DNA of 64,000 nt from Cristatella mucedo (taxonomy: Eukaryota > Bryozoa > Phylactolaemata > Cristatellidae). The notes under the pieces were generated by a model. It had not been told where the DNA came from, made no database searches, and saw only the letters and a list, made by a program, of their open reading frames with translations. Shown here one piece after another: positions 23,700 to 36,500 of this stretch; the stretch's first letter is position 1; each line of letters starts with the position of its first letter. The position numbers were made by a program, and so were the translations under genes. The stretch covers positions 3,111,001 through 3,175,000 of the forward strand of contig WPIO01000022.1 of the NCBI GenBank assembly GCA_009760855.2. Reading direction: 5' to 3'.

Positions 23700-24540
23700 G
23701 GTGGTCTGTTATAGGTCCACAAGTTAAAGTCATCATCTTGCCGTCAATGGCTAAGCACAATCTAGGTTTTCATTTCTGCGAAGATAAATAGAGAGCTTCA
23801 CCTATGCTTTAATTCCACCATGCCTTCCAGCAAAATGGATTCTCTCAGCTCCATTGAAGCTTGTATTGGAAATGTTTGTACTTGGCTGCCAGTTAACTTT
23901 CTCAACTTTTTATAATAAATAAGCTTATAGTTAAGAGTAAATTCGAGTGTAACTAATACTAAAATGCCCAACCCTTAAAAATTGGCTCAGCCAGCATATT
24001 CCGTGTACCCTCTGAACTTGAGAAAGAATCGGGAAATCCTGCTCCAAAATGACCGTTTGGTTAATGCTCATAGCAGCTCTACAGTTAAGTCTGCTTAGTT
24101 TCAAGCTACATCAACATTTAAAAAATGTAGGAGTGTCATAGCACAAATTTGGATGCCCTTACATATGCAGCAAGTGAGTCGATGCTATTGTAACACCATG
24201 TCTGGACTTTTACAACTCTCTCCTCACGTGTCCTTCTTCATATGCAATAGGAGGTCTAAAAATGGTGCAAAGTAGGTAGCTAGGTTTGTCTGTCACAAAT
24301 GTAACAGCCACATTATACATTTCTTTCCAACCTGCTCTGTCTCCCTATCAAACAGCATATCGACTTCCAGGTCGTCCTGTCATTCAGTAGTAGGTCTATA
24401 CATTTTCTTACTCGGGCCCACCTTTCTGAAATACTTATTCCCTTGGCTCCCCTCGGGACTACCATTTCCTCTTTAACCAGATCGTTTATATGTGCCTCAA
24501 ACCAACCAAAAATCCTTTGGAGATCGTGCCTTCAGCCCAA
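23700..24540 (+). mobile_element. decayed LINE fragment
   Basis: A heavily mutated stretch still shows text equivalent to LDFYNSLLTCP and a palm/thumb-like order seen in family A. No intact frame. Confidence 0.45.
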
Positions 24541-25370
24541 ATAATAATACATTTGATATAGCGCTCTCAGAGAACCCAATCTCTTTCTAGGCACTTTACA
24601 TTTGCTGCATAGGAAACACGATCGAATGGTTAGTTGAAGCATGCTCAATAAACAACAAGAATAGCATGGTTAGGGGTGACATGCACAAGGTCAGCGTGTA
24701 AGTGTGGTTAGTGGCAGCATGCACAGTGTCAGCATGCATAAGCATACGAAAGACGAATCACAGGGACCCACTAAATGCTGTCATAAATAGATGCATTTTT
24801 AGTTTTTCTTAAATGTGGACAAGTCAGGAAATGTCGTGCCGCAAGTCGGGAACGAGTTCCAGGCTTTGGGAACATATGAACTCTAGGCACAGTCTCTAAA
24901 GGATTTGAGATTTTAACAAGGTATGGGTAAACAGATTCCGAAAAGCGGGTGGTACTACGAGGCTTAGCCTAGTGGGGGGAGTAGATCTGATAGGTAGGCT
25001 TGAGCAAAAGAATGAAAAGAACCTAAAAGTTAGTGACAAAACCTCGAAGTCGATGTGTTGCTTGACTGGTAGCTAGTGCAGGTCGGTGAGAAGTGATATG
25101 ATATGGCAACTGCGATGCTCATGACAGACAAGCCTAACTGCAGAGTTGTGCACCAGCTGTAACTGCCTGAGTGTACGCGGGCAGACAAGCAAGCAGTGAG
25201 TTACAGAAGTCAAGACGGGATGTCACATATGCATGGACCAATTTAGACGTGGTATCTCCGTCTAAACAACCCCGAATGTTAGCAATGCTATTTAGCTGAA
25301 AGTAGGCAGACTTGACTGTGGAGCTGATGTGGTCGTGTAATGAAAGATCACTTTCGAACATGACACCTAG
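24541..25370 (-). mobile_element. LINE family A, 3' part
   Basis: The minus strand encodes SLHDHISSTVKSAYFQLNSI and SRLDFCNSLLACLP (25134-25361). Downstream coding is frameshifted; the family 3' tail lies at 24541-24600. Confidence 0.8.
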
Positions 25371-25679
25371 ACACTAATGCACCAAAAGCCTGGAACTAAT
25401 TGCCAACTGATATCACGACATCGTCTGACTTGACATTTAAGGGTATACGTCAAAAACTGAGAAAATGGTTCAACAATCGAATATTTATTTGTGGTACCTT
25501 TTACAAGACAAATGGAATCGAAAGTTTTAACGACTTACACATACATGAAAAAATAATTATTTGTCATATCTAACCCGAAAGTAAGCCAGGAGCAACATGA
25601 CTACAAACTACAAATTTACCTATGGCTGTACCGTGTGTGACTTTGATCCCAACTAGTTTAACAAAAGCGAATGCTACCA

Positions 25680-25770
25680 TTAATCATTTGGCATTATTTA
25701 CACCATCTGCAAAGTGCCTACAAAAAATTTAGTTCTCTGAGGGTGCCATACAAATGATGTACGTGATATT
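25680..25770 (+). mobile_element. LINE/SINE 3' tail remnant
   Basis: AAAGTGCCTACAAAAAATTT, AGTTCTCTGAGGGTGCCATA matches the shared 3' end of LINE A and SINE family 2. Confidence 0.5.
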
Positions 25771-25884
25771 ATTCTTAAATTTCAAATGTGAGATTTCCTC
25801 TGCTTGTACATCACTACAGGAATATATTTATCATTTTGGTCAGGCAAGTGTTGCCATAAATGTCGTCAAACATCCCAGAACTTT

Positions 25885-26375
25885 ATTTTCTGCAATCGTG
25901 AATATGCATATAATGCATGTCCATGCATGCATTAATTACCCAACCGAAATCAGAAATAAAGTAGTGCAACAATGAACAAGTAGAACAGAACTTATATTTC
26001 AAATTTAACTTAGATCCGTGAAGTATTGGCTGAGTTGTGGAATTTACAAGGCACCAAGCTAGAACATAAATGAAGCTGGTTAAAAGTCATAAGCATGCAC
26101 CTCAGCAAGCTGCAAACATGTACCTCGATTTACTAATGTTCAGCTAGTTGGGACACAACTCGCCTACGGTAAAGACATCGGTACATTTGTAATTTTAGTT
26201 ACATTACTTTCGGTTAAGACATGGTTTGCATACTTTTTTCTGCCTGTGGAAGTTGTTAAAACTTCTGATCCCATTTCTAATATGTATTCATATGAAAGGT
26301 ATCATAGACAAGTATTTGATAGTTGGACAAATATTCTTAGTATTTTCTTGACATTTAACCTTTAATAAAAGCTCG
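25885..26375 (+). repeat. unclassified interspersed repeat, copy 2
   Basis: Second copy of the repeat at 110-560. It ends next to a LINE 3' tail, whereas copy 1 is followed within about 200 nt by a SINE. Confidence 0.7.
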
Positions 26376-26399
26376 AAACCCACTAGATCCTCACCCCAT

Positions 26400-26565
26400 T
26401 TGCACCCTCAGTGTGAATCTGTCCTTTATGTGGTTATGCATGCTGCACTTGTGCATGCCATTCTCACTAATAGATGATGCGATTTCCTCAAAGTAAATAT
26501 GTGCCTAGACAGATATTTAGTTCTCAGGTTTCTATACAAATAAATTATTTTTATTATTAATATGG
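26400..26565 (+). mobile_element. LINE family A 3' tail, diverged
   Basis: GTGAATCTGTCCTTTATGTG, a TGCATGCTGCACTTGTGCAT block, then GTGCCTAGACAGATATTTAG and ATT-rich repeats. Confidence 0.5.
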
Positions 26566-29500
26566 CCAATGTATATGCACTATTTACAGTGCAAGAAGGC
26601 TGGTCGTATGTGATGAATGCAATACCAACTATGGTTAGGAGAGCTGAAAATAACAACACAGCTCAGATGCTATAAGGCTATGGTATCTGACAGCAGAATA
26701 AGCCCGATGAAGGCTGTAAAAATAAAGTGGTCCTATTCAACTTAATCTAGTTGATTTGAATGTGAAATTCTTTGCTAATTCCCAATATCGTAAACAGCAA
26801 GGGATTTCAGCGACCACATCTCAAAGGCTGGTAAACACTAATACGAATGGAATCTGGTGAAAGCATCACGGAGGTCCTGAGGTAGCTGCCTTACACCCCG
26901 TACTTTCGAAGGCACATCCTGGACACGATGTTGGATTGTTTAGAGAAAAATGCTGCCACAAGTAGCATTCAAATATAAGACAACCGGGAGTACAATTATT
27001 CTGCCCAAAGCATACTTTTGAGCTTCCACGTGGCTATGGATATCCCACTAATAAGTGGCAATGCAAACCAATCAGCCCGGATGTTGCACAATCACTAGAA
27101 CAATTGACAGTCATCATGTGTGATCTAAACCGTATAACAACTGCATGACTGGCCTTCTCAATAGAGGCCAGAAAAAACAAGGTTCATAGCTCAGTGGTCT
27201 TCTATCAGATCTGTCTAGAAACAAAAGTCACAGACCCTGGTCTATTCCTTGACTTGCTGCCCTTTACCAGGCCTCCATTAAGTTGTGCACATTTGACCGA
27301 CACGACAGCTCTCTCTTCACTTATAACAACTCTGATTTAACTAAATGTAAACAGAGTAGAAATAAAAATGTAACCATTGTATTTTAAAACACCGACAATA
27401 GTAAAATCCCACTCACGAACAACTGAAATGATACACTAAGGAATACTGATGCAGTCATCAAGGAGCAAAAATGAGAGCAAGCAAGTAAACCTTATCGATG
27501 TGACAGCATATTCAATTGCATATGTGATTACGAAAGAAAATTATACCGGGAAGAGTAAGAAGACTACACAAAAAATAAAAGATGCAACTTGGGACAACAT
27601 GGTTCAGGAAGGCATTCTCAGTGGAATAAACTGAAAAAGGCAAGAGAGAACTCGCGGCTACCTAAAGAAAACTAAAAAAAGAAAATACGATAGCCGTAGA
27701 GAAAACGGCGTGATATAGTACAGCACTAGCAAGTTGGGTAAGAAAGTCTCAACACTAAACAAGGACAAATGGAGACATTTAATCAGTGCAACAATGATGA
27801 TGGACTGTAGAACACCGTGAAATATTCAACAGCAAGTATACAGCTCCTAACTTCACAATGCAATTGCAATCATATTACCAGTCCAATCATGTTATGCGGT
27901 AAATTACGATATAATGGAAATGTCTTTTATACTTGACCACATTTCCACATAATTGCTGTCTACTTCCCTTTCCTTACCTTTTCATTGCCAGCGGGTTGAA
28001 AGAAGTCCACCGGGTTTCTTCAAATGTTGCAAGCATTCAGAATTCTTTATTAATTCTAAGCAAAGAACTTTCTTATCTGGTACAAGGCCAAGTTCGCTGT
28101 CGATGACCACGAGTTGAATGCCTGATACCTACCTGTACATCATGTAGACAGGTTTCCTAACTACTTAGCTATGCATATCTAAGCCGCATGCAGATTCTTT
28201 TTAAAAGTTTAAGACCAAGGTTGAATGAACCGATACCTGATAAAAGCTCGGAAGGTCTACGAGGTTCAAAGTACATTTTCCGTTAAATCAATTTTTGTAC
28301 TTAATACCCCTGTTAATCAGACCGCTTCTCGGGTCCTTCCTTGCGCTACACAATTCAACAACAGCGATCGAAGATAGTCCAGCCTGTCTCTAAAACACAT
28401 TTTGAAACCCTACTTCGACCCAAGTTTTGCGGTCGTTCACATAATATGATACTATATAACTTACTACCGGCTTCTCATATAGGGTTTCGTCAGACGCTAG
28501 CCTAACTGCGAAGAACTGCTCATGAGCTTGCATGAAAAAACCCACGCTTTTGATACCGATGCTAATATAAACTGTTGTAACTAACATATTGGTGCTTGTA
28601 GCGTACTAGGCATCTAGTGAATGTTGCACAATATAGAGTACAACAAGCTAATGACATCAAATAAGGCCTGGCGTGGATCATTTGTATATAGGCTCGTCAG
28701 CGGCTAGCTTAAAATAACTTATATAAAAGTCTTTCCTACCTGATAACCAGTTTTTACGTTGGCATAAGCACAACACACCGCGCAGGAGCGAAACTCGGTC
28801 CAAAGCTTTTCTATCGTAGCAACCTTGACACACACGACACGCCCTCTAGTAGCTCGAAGATCCGGCGGATGTGCTGTAGGGGGAAACGGATCCTGCACCG
28901 CTTGTACCAGATAATAAATCTGCTCTCCAGCCTGCGCGCTAATGAATTATTTTTTTAGCTAGATTTAATAAGCTCCCACTCCTCAGGGTGCGCGTGGTAT
29001 ATGCAGTACATTGTTTCAAGTTATATTTCGTGGCTGCATGTGACTGGTGTTTACGGAGTCTGACCGAGTGGTCGATGACTATTACTGTGGTCCAAACTCT
29101 TGCAACACTTTACTTAGTACAAGCTCGACCTCATTGGCCAGCGTATCGTTTCATTTTATGAAAACACGATGCTTTATCTCTGGCTCCATTTTTCACGTGA
29201 ATTACAGTGGTAACACAAATCTTCAGAAAACATGAGCCGTAACCGATCTGCCCCCCAAGCGCACGACGCTGGCTTCTTCCTAGGTGCTGCTCCTATCTCA
29301 AAAAATAAACTCACGTACTGACTGTGGGCCTAAACGCGGCTTCTTATGCCGTTTTTTGAGTCGCGTTCCCATTTGCAGTCGAATCTCTCTATGTACATAA
29401 TCTTTATATAACCTTTATGCGTTACAATTTGTCAAGTGACTAGTTTATAATGAGCCTTAATACCTGTGGACTTATAGCTGCTTCGGATTAATGGGTTTAC

Positions 29501-31850
29501 CGGTATATGGTTTAGTAAAGTTGTTTTTTTTTATGAGGATGAGTCAGAATGAATGAATCAGGATGATTTATTGTGAAGGCGGCGAAGGAGAGGGCGGTTG
29601 TGAGCCATCGAGCTACGAGCCCAAATACAACAGAATTTTTGTCGGAGACGAAGGTTTTTCTTTACCTTTCCTAGGTTGCATCCGGGGCGTCAAACTACAA
29701 TATTGAATTACTTTGATACATGCATGTATAGTTGTGTTGGTCGTGAACTTCTACGGACTTTGGGGCTATCTGTTGTCTAGCAATATCAGTTCAAGACACT
29801 ATTTTACGTAAGTAGTAATGAAAAGTATGCATTATACACGTTTGAAAAATATTCCTCTGAAAAGGAAGCAGAACAACAGAACTCCTGAATTTGGTTTGTA
29901 TTTTCAGGGTACAGACGGCGGTGGACAAATTATGGCTTCATTACATTGTTGAAAAAAAATAGCACTGTAGCAAAAGCCGGGTCTCCTAGCTTGCTGCCAC
30001 TGAGTGTGATATTCCGAGTGCGCCGCTCTGCTCCCCTCGAGTGGTGTCCCACTCTCACATTATGGAATTGATTACTGCAATTTTCTATAACGCTTTATGA
30101 TAATGATTTAGGACACAATCTTGCAGGAGCACAGCAGTTGGGAGGGCAGTTTCGGCGGTAACGGAATGATCGCAGCTTTGCCCGGTGCTCTGATGGTCAC
30201 AGAAAAGTTAGGTGCCTTTGTTTCAAAACTAACGCATCCAGCTCAAAGCGCGTTAGATTATCGCTGTTTTATGTCCGTAAGATTAGGCAATGGTATGTAA
30301 ATGCGGTTGCCGGATATTCACTCCGAGTAGGTCGGAAGTCTTAGTCAGCTTTAGTTCTTGCCGCCTTTTTTTACTACCGCGATGAGCTTAAATGATCATA
30401 GATCCAAAAGATCATACATTTGCAGTAAGTTGGCTAATCTATGGCTAACTTAAGCAACTCAGCTCTGTTTCAAGCATGCTAATTTAAGAAAATTCACTCC
30501 GAAAGAACTTCAGGCGTCCGATATGCACCGCTCTAAGTCATCAAAATATCAAGAGACCTATGTCATACATATCTAACTCGATACAGATTGAGGTTTATTA
30601 AGATAAAATACTTCTTTAAATTGCAATACGGCCACCATAGGGCACTTATATCGCATCGTTTATTTTGATTGACATCGGAAATTCACCTGCACACTTGATT
30701 ACTATTTAGTGCCACGTTGATTGGGGCTGCCACTTTAAGATAGCCATGCTTACCTAAAGCTGCTTAAGCTGTAAGTTCTCTATTGAAACCTCTCCAGAGT
30801 AAGACATACTTAGTCCTTTTGGCTTTTCGGAGTTACTAGTAGATATATTTAATTGGATGAAATGTTGACTACGGGCTTTCTGGCACCACGTCTTTGAGAC
30901 ATTATGTTACTGCTTAAATGAAAATTCTCCAAATTCTTCAAATTGAAAGGTTACACATATCCATCACATGTCTAAGAAGACGACAGTCACTCTACGCACG
31001 TTTTGTGTGAATTTTTGCACTTGTGGCATACTAAGCTAAGGCTTTGCAGGCTGTGATATGATCACACACTGGTATATGTACATGCACGCACACACAAATA
31101 TATACGCATATATAAATATATATGCATGTATAAATCACTAGACTAATTTGTTTACAATCTTTCGCAGAAATAAAAAGATGTATTCACACTAGAAACATTT
31201 GAGGCTAATAAATCGAATCGAGATTTGAGTGGAAGGCACCGAATAGAATATCCAAGAAGGGGAAAATCACCACCATCAAATTTTTTCTGCAACCACTTTA
31301 ACTTTGCTTTTGTTAAAATGACCGGTGAAGTCTTATGAGTGAATAGGCAACGGGACCTCCTACCCATGTGCTCAAGGTTGCCGTTTATTGCTTCCAGAGG
31401 CGATTACGAAGCACTAGTCACTATTACTAGCGCTAGTCAAAATCACTTTGAATTTTATGTTTTTGAAGCTCCACCGCTCACAGGTGAGGTTGTGAGATAT
31501 ATTTCGACTTGCCAACAGCCTATCTGTCTCTCTAATCTGTTACTGCAAGTGCCAGGTGCTTTCATACCTGTCACCTACCTGCTATTAAAAGTTTCAGCCA
31601 GAATAAAAAAGCTGTCTTGGTCTCAGAGACTCTTATCAGGTGAATAATCTGCAGGTCAACATACCAAGTATCTAAATAGCAGAGCTCTACGCACCGTAGA
31701 TTACAAATGGTAATGTAATCTTGAATAATCAAAATTCAGGAACCGTGAATCTGCAGCCGAAATCTCGCTCAGCCTAATATTGGCCTTCATTTAATTATAA
31801 TAGAAGCAGTTGCCTGCGATTAATGTGATGTCAATGGGATGAGATCAATA
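26566..31850. other. no gene recognised
   Basis: AT-rich intergenic DNA. Only short open frames (60-71 codons) occur, without splice-linked partners or motifs; a weak CA/TA-type tract lies near 31085-31130. Confidence 0.5.
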
Positions 31851-31899
31851 GTCGTAGCGAGCAGCTCCATACATCAGAAGCCATCTGTGATTTGTAGGT

Positions 31900-32095
31900 A
31901 TGACCCGCTTCCGCTGAGATGCCCGCGCCAATCGATTTACGTTATCGTAACCACGTGACTTATGTCCCGGCGACTGGATCGCATAGTATTTGCCCTTGGC
32001 CGTCCGTAGTAGGTGCGCTTGTTTGCGGCGGAGCCTTGCAGCTTTCGTTTTGGATATTACTTACGAACACGGACAGGTAGTTAAATTACCGTGCT
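31900..32095 (+). promoter_or_regulatory. possible promoter / 5' UTR exon of the TNRC6 homolog
   Basis: A locally CG-rich stretch about 1.5 kb upstream of the first coding exon, followed by ACACGGACAG|GTAG, a splice-donor-like junction near 32081. It would supply a non-coding first exon. Weak support. Confidence 0.2.
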
Positions 32096-33486
32096 AACCT
32101 TGCAATGCATTATAAAACCTGCACCTATTGGGTCGTTTAATAAGTTTCTGTATTTGTTTTCAGCGCATCTGTTTGAAAAGGCGCCGGCTTGCTAGCGGTC
32201 GACCGATGCTTAGGGTAGCATGCATATGCTTCTAGTTTGGTTGGCTGTATTTGGAAGCTCCTTATGTAAGCGTTTGGCCACATAAGTTATACTGTTATGA
32301 ATGCCCTGGCGTAGTTCCCCTCTGTAACACTGCAGTGACCCCCAGGTCGGATCCTTTCGCATTTACTTCGCAATATACTTGTCATTTTTGTGCATGCGCA
32401 TGAATTTCGGGTCGTAAATGGCGGTGCGATACCATTTTATCCCGGTTAGGTACGTGAGCCGAAGCTTGGAATGCGATCGGTTATCGGCTGCGTCTCCGAA
32501 AATGGCCGCCGTTAGTATGGTTTATCCTTGCCGAGTCTCCGCCCTCTCCTTATTTTTGAACCAAGTTTTCTGGTGTTGATACTGTTGCATGAAATGCTTA
32601 CGGAATTTCGCTGGTACTATGTTATTGCTTACCAAGGAAAGCTGTTAGTGAGTGTAGGTCGGCACCGCAGTCCACTTTCGGGGTGGCCACTTTTCTTAGC
32701 TTCAGCTTGTCTGACTCGATGGTTTCAGATGGTTACAGTAACGTCAGTATTTTGAAGCCATATTTTACTCACCGTAATTGCTAAGTGCAGGTAAAAACTG
32801 TAGGTAGGTTTCTTGCAGTGAGCGTTACCTCGAGGCATGCCTGGATAGTATCGATTACCTGTTTACTTGGTTTGTTAACAAAGCCATTGACATGGCAGCA
32901 TTGTTTTGAGCAGTTTTGGTTCATTGATTTGAATCATCCCGTCTGGTCCTTGCTAGAAACTGTCAATTACAGCATGCCTTAGAAGCTGCCTAATTGCTGT
33001 GTTGGGGTGAAAACAACTTGGAATAAAGCTACATAATTTAGCTTGGTTGTTCATGCTCAGAACCATCAGTGTAGGCTTCATTCTTATTGTCTAGTTGTAG
33101 ACTTAGAACCTGCTATTTCAGGAGTTACAGTACAACTCTTTTGACTTCACAAGCAGCTTCCTCTAGTTGGTGTACTAAGTTAAATCATTGGCTTCCTCCT
33201 CTTTATCGTTGTTATGATCTGGTTTTTTTAGTCACCCGAGGCGAGCTCTGTTTACTCCTTTTCTGAGTGGCTGGTTAACTGCTGTGGTCCGGGTAGACCT
33301 TACCGACCGACACCTAGTGTTGATTCCTGGTGGTTTCTAAAAATAGGTCTGTGGTCGGTGTCATTGAATCTTCGCAGCATTTGAATGAAATTAGGTCACT
33401 GGTCTGAATTGGCCAATAGAAGCTGAGATGCAGTTGCTTGGAGGGTACTTGCTATAGCTGTCCATGTGTTAAGCTGACTAATCACC

Positions 33487-33535
33487 ATGGGAGCAAGTCT
33501 TACTAATCTCGATGCTCTCAGGCTAGAGCAGGAAG
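33487..33535 (+). CDS. TNRC6: TNRC6 homolog, exon 1
   Basis: ATG in context ATCACCATGG; encodes MGASLTNLDALRLEQE. Donor GTAAG starts at 33536, phase 1. The assignment as first coding exon rests on frame and splice sites, not on homology. Confidence 0.7.
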
Positions 33536-36500
33536 GTAAGTAGAAGATTACAATGCTAACATGGTTGCCTTTTTATAGGCATAGGCGCTAAGGCTGGTAA
33601 AGAATAGCTAGTATATATTTGCAGTTTTTTGATATGCTGGCAGTCTGATGTAGAATCAGCATGTGCCTCGATGCTATTCTGTATGTGAAGAATCTGACCC
33701 ATAGTCATGTACAATTTCTTTCAGAGAATACAGTGGCTGGCACGAATATGGAAAGCAGCAATAATGGCATGTTGAACCGGACCAAGGCATGTAAGGCTAA
33801 TAGTGGTGGCAATCTCAGTAGTCCCTCACAGTCTCACCAAGAGCATCAGGCTCGTGAAGCAAATAGCTCGACAGCAACATCGCTACGAAGTTCAGACAGC
33901 TCCCCGTCCGATATTTGTGATGCTGCTGTGCCCAGCAGCTCTGCAGGGCAAGATAGCCGTTCATCATTGGATCGCGAGTCACCATCTCAATACGTGGCCG
34001 CTTCCTCTCCGTCCACTGCTCCTGAAGGTGCTTGCTGGAATCCAGGACATGCTCAGTTTGATGACTCAAGCCATGCTACATGGGCAGATTGTAATACTGA
34101 TAGTAGTGTCTTCACTATATCGAAGCTCCAGCAAGCTGGAGCCACTGTCATTAATAATACTGCACATCTGCCGCAGGGCGGACAGGCATATGCTTCCGGT
34201 CGTGGTATCAGCACAGGCACACCAGATGCGACTATTGCCAGCGAGCCCTCGGGCAGTAGCTCATTGGCGGAGGAGCATAGTTTAGAAGCATATCCGCCCG
34301 GTATATGGAATTCGACCGGTTGCAGTGAAGAAGCTTTACCCACTTTCAGTGAACTCACCCCAGAAATGGTGAAGGTGGTACTAAGTGATGATGGCTGGGG
34401 TCATACACCGATTTATCAGGACATACCGTGGCCGGAACCTGAGAATGCCAAAATTCACGGGAAAAAAAATGAGTCAACGAACATGTGGAAGCCTACCTTG
34501 AATAATGGTGAGCAGCAACAATATGCATGTTTAGCCACCTTTTGCCGATTGTGCTTTGGTATGGCTGTTTCATGCTGCAACTCATGAGTCAACGACTTCC
34601 TTTTTATATGTAGGTACTGCCATATGGGATAATTTCCAAGGGAACACTACTACTGGTGCTTCTGCAAGCAGCTATGTTGCCAGTTCATGGCAAGACAGAC
34701 GAGGCTCTATCGTGGGTGATAGATCTGCACCACCATGGCCCACTGCTTCTACAGGCAGAGGGGGGCCATCAGGACCACCATGGGGAGACAACAGTGTGAA
34801 CAGCCGGTAAGTTGGCTGAAACCAAATTACCTTTGGTGACTGCAATGAGAGTAGGGTTGCAGCTGTGTCGTCAGCGAGCTGTCAGTTATGACTTAAGCAA
34901 CATTTAATTGAAAGGTCTGTTGGTTTCAGATCTGCATTTGATCCACAATTGTGGAATGCTGGCGATGCTGGTGGTCGGATCCGAAATCACACTTCCTTAG
35001 CGCTCGGAAATTCCTCGACTGTAGAAGCGAGATATGGCGCTATTTCTGGCCAGGGTCCAGTCAATAGTGACGGCAGCCATGACTCTCTACCTGGTGGACT
35101 GGTCCGTGATTGGAGCTCAGGTGTAATATCGAGGCCGCTAAGACCCGGGGAGAGCAAGTTTTCTCAACCGGGCTGGCAAGAAGGTAAAGGTGCACACGAA
35201 TGTGCATTTACTTACAGCATACAATTGCATGCTTATGGTCTTGCCTGAAAATCCTCGCCCCTGAGCATTGATAAAAACCCATTGATTTATTATTTACTGG
35301 GCTGGCAATACACTGTAGACATTTTAAAATAGGATAATTGCAGTAGAAGATTGCATCTTCCAGCAGCTTTTCCTATCGGTTGCAAAAATAAGCCATTTTG
35401 GTTGTTTCTTAATGCATCTAAAGCAGTTGCAATTTTGAAGTTTTTGGTTAAGTATACCTCTTTCCTTAGCATCCCTCGATTATATGGATATTGTAACGTA
35501 ATATATCTTTATCCGAACTCCAGCAAAATGTAACAAAACCTCGATTTCAGAAGACTAGCTTGCAAGGTTTGGCAAGTGAACATGGAATTGTAGCTTACTG
35601 TGCGTGCAACATATTTAGTGCTCCAAGCATCTAGATTGTTGCACAATTAATTGAACAAAAACCGAGACTGGCTTGTTTTGCAGATTTGCAGGACCACCAC
35701 TGGAGCCACGAGCTCCAGCAAGCTCATTCTTTCCTCGGTCCAACTGGGCCTGGCATCTCTCGCCAGCAATCTCAACCGGTCAGTCGGGTCGACATCGGTC
35801 GGGTCGATATCGGTGGCAGTGGCAGCCCAATGCAATGGGAAAAGCCACAAGCTCTTGGTCGGAGCTCCGGCACATCAGGATTGGGACCACCTGCTGATGT
35901 AGAATGGGATGCAAGCAGTAGTGCTGTTGGGGCTGGAAGTTACCCATGGCCCATTTCAGATCCCACCTTGAACAGCCAACGGCCTCCCAAGCTGATGTTG
36001 CCGAATCGAGACGAGGCTGGAGCTGAGTTTGCTGGTGGACCACGTCGCCCGGTACGTTACAAAACCTGCTGGTCTGCATGTGGTGTACCAATAGATCTGG
36101 TATGCCTGTGGTTATTGTGCACGTGTGTTCGAAGCTCAGGTCGCTTCATAATAAATGCATACTTGTTTCAGAGGTATAGTATTGATTCAGCCATGCCTGC
36201 TGGCTGTGAAATAGGGGAATGGGGATCCAGGACTGCGTCGGCTTCTGGCAGGGTGATGACATCTGGTAGCAAGCAGGTAATTATGCATGTGCAGCTGTAA
36301 CATGCCATAGATGAGGTTAGTTATGCTTGGTCTATTGTGAGCAGTATAGGCATTTTCTTGTGACAGCTGCTGCGAGATCCCATTGTTGCCTAGTTATAGC
36401 TTAAGTTTAAGATGCTCAAATGCTTGCCCATTGCTAAACTATTATGGGCCAGGAGACAAGCGCATCGAACACCTGTTTATCAAGCTTTCTGCAATGGCAT

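Noticed and set aside
28390-28587. 65-codon minus-strand ORF as a small gene
   Set aside because: Isolated, no motif, no splice signals, AT-rich background where such ORFs are expected.
33803-34358. Alternative-frame and antisense ORFs of 84-160 codons
   Set aside because: Shadows of the Ser-rich TNRC6 exon 2.
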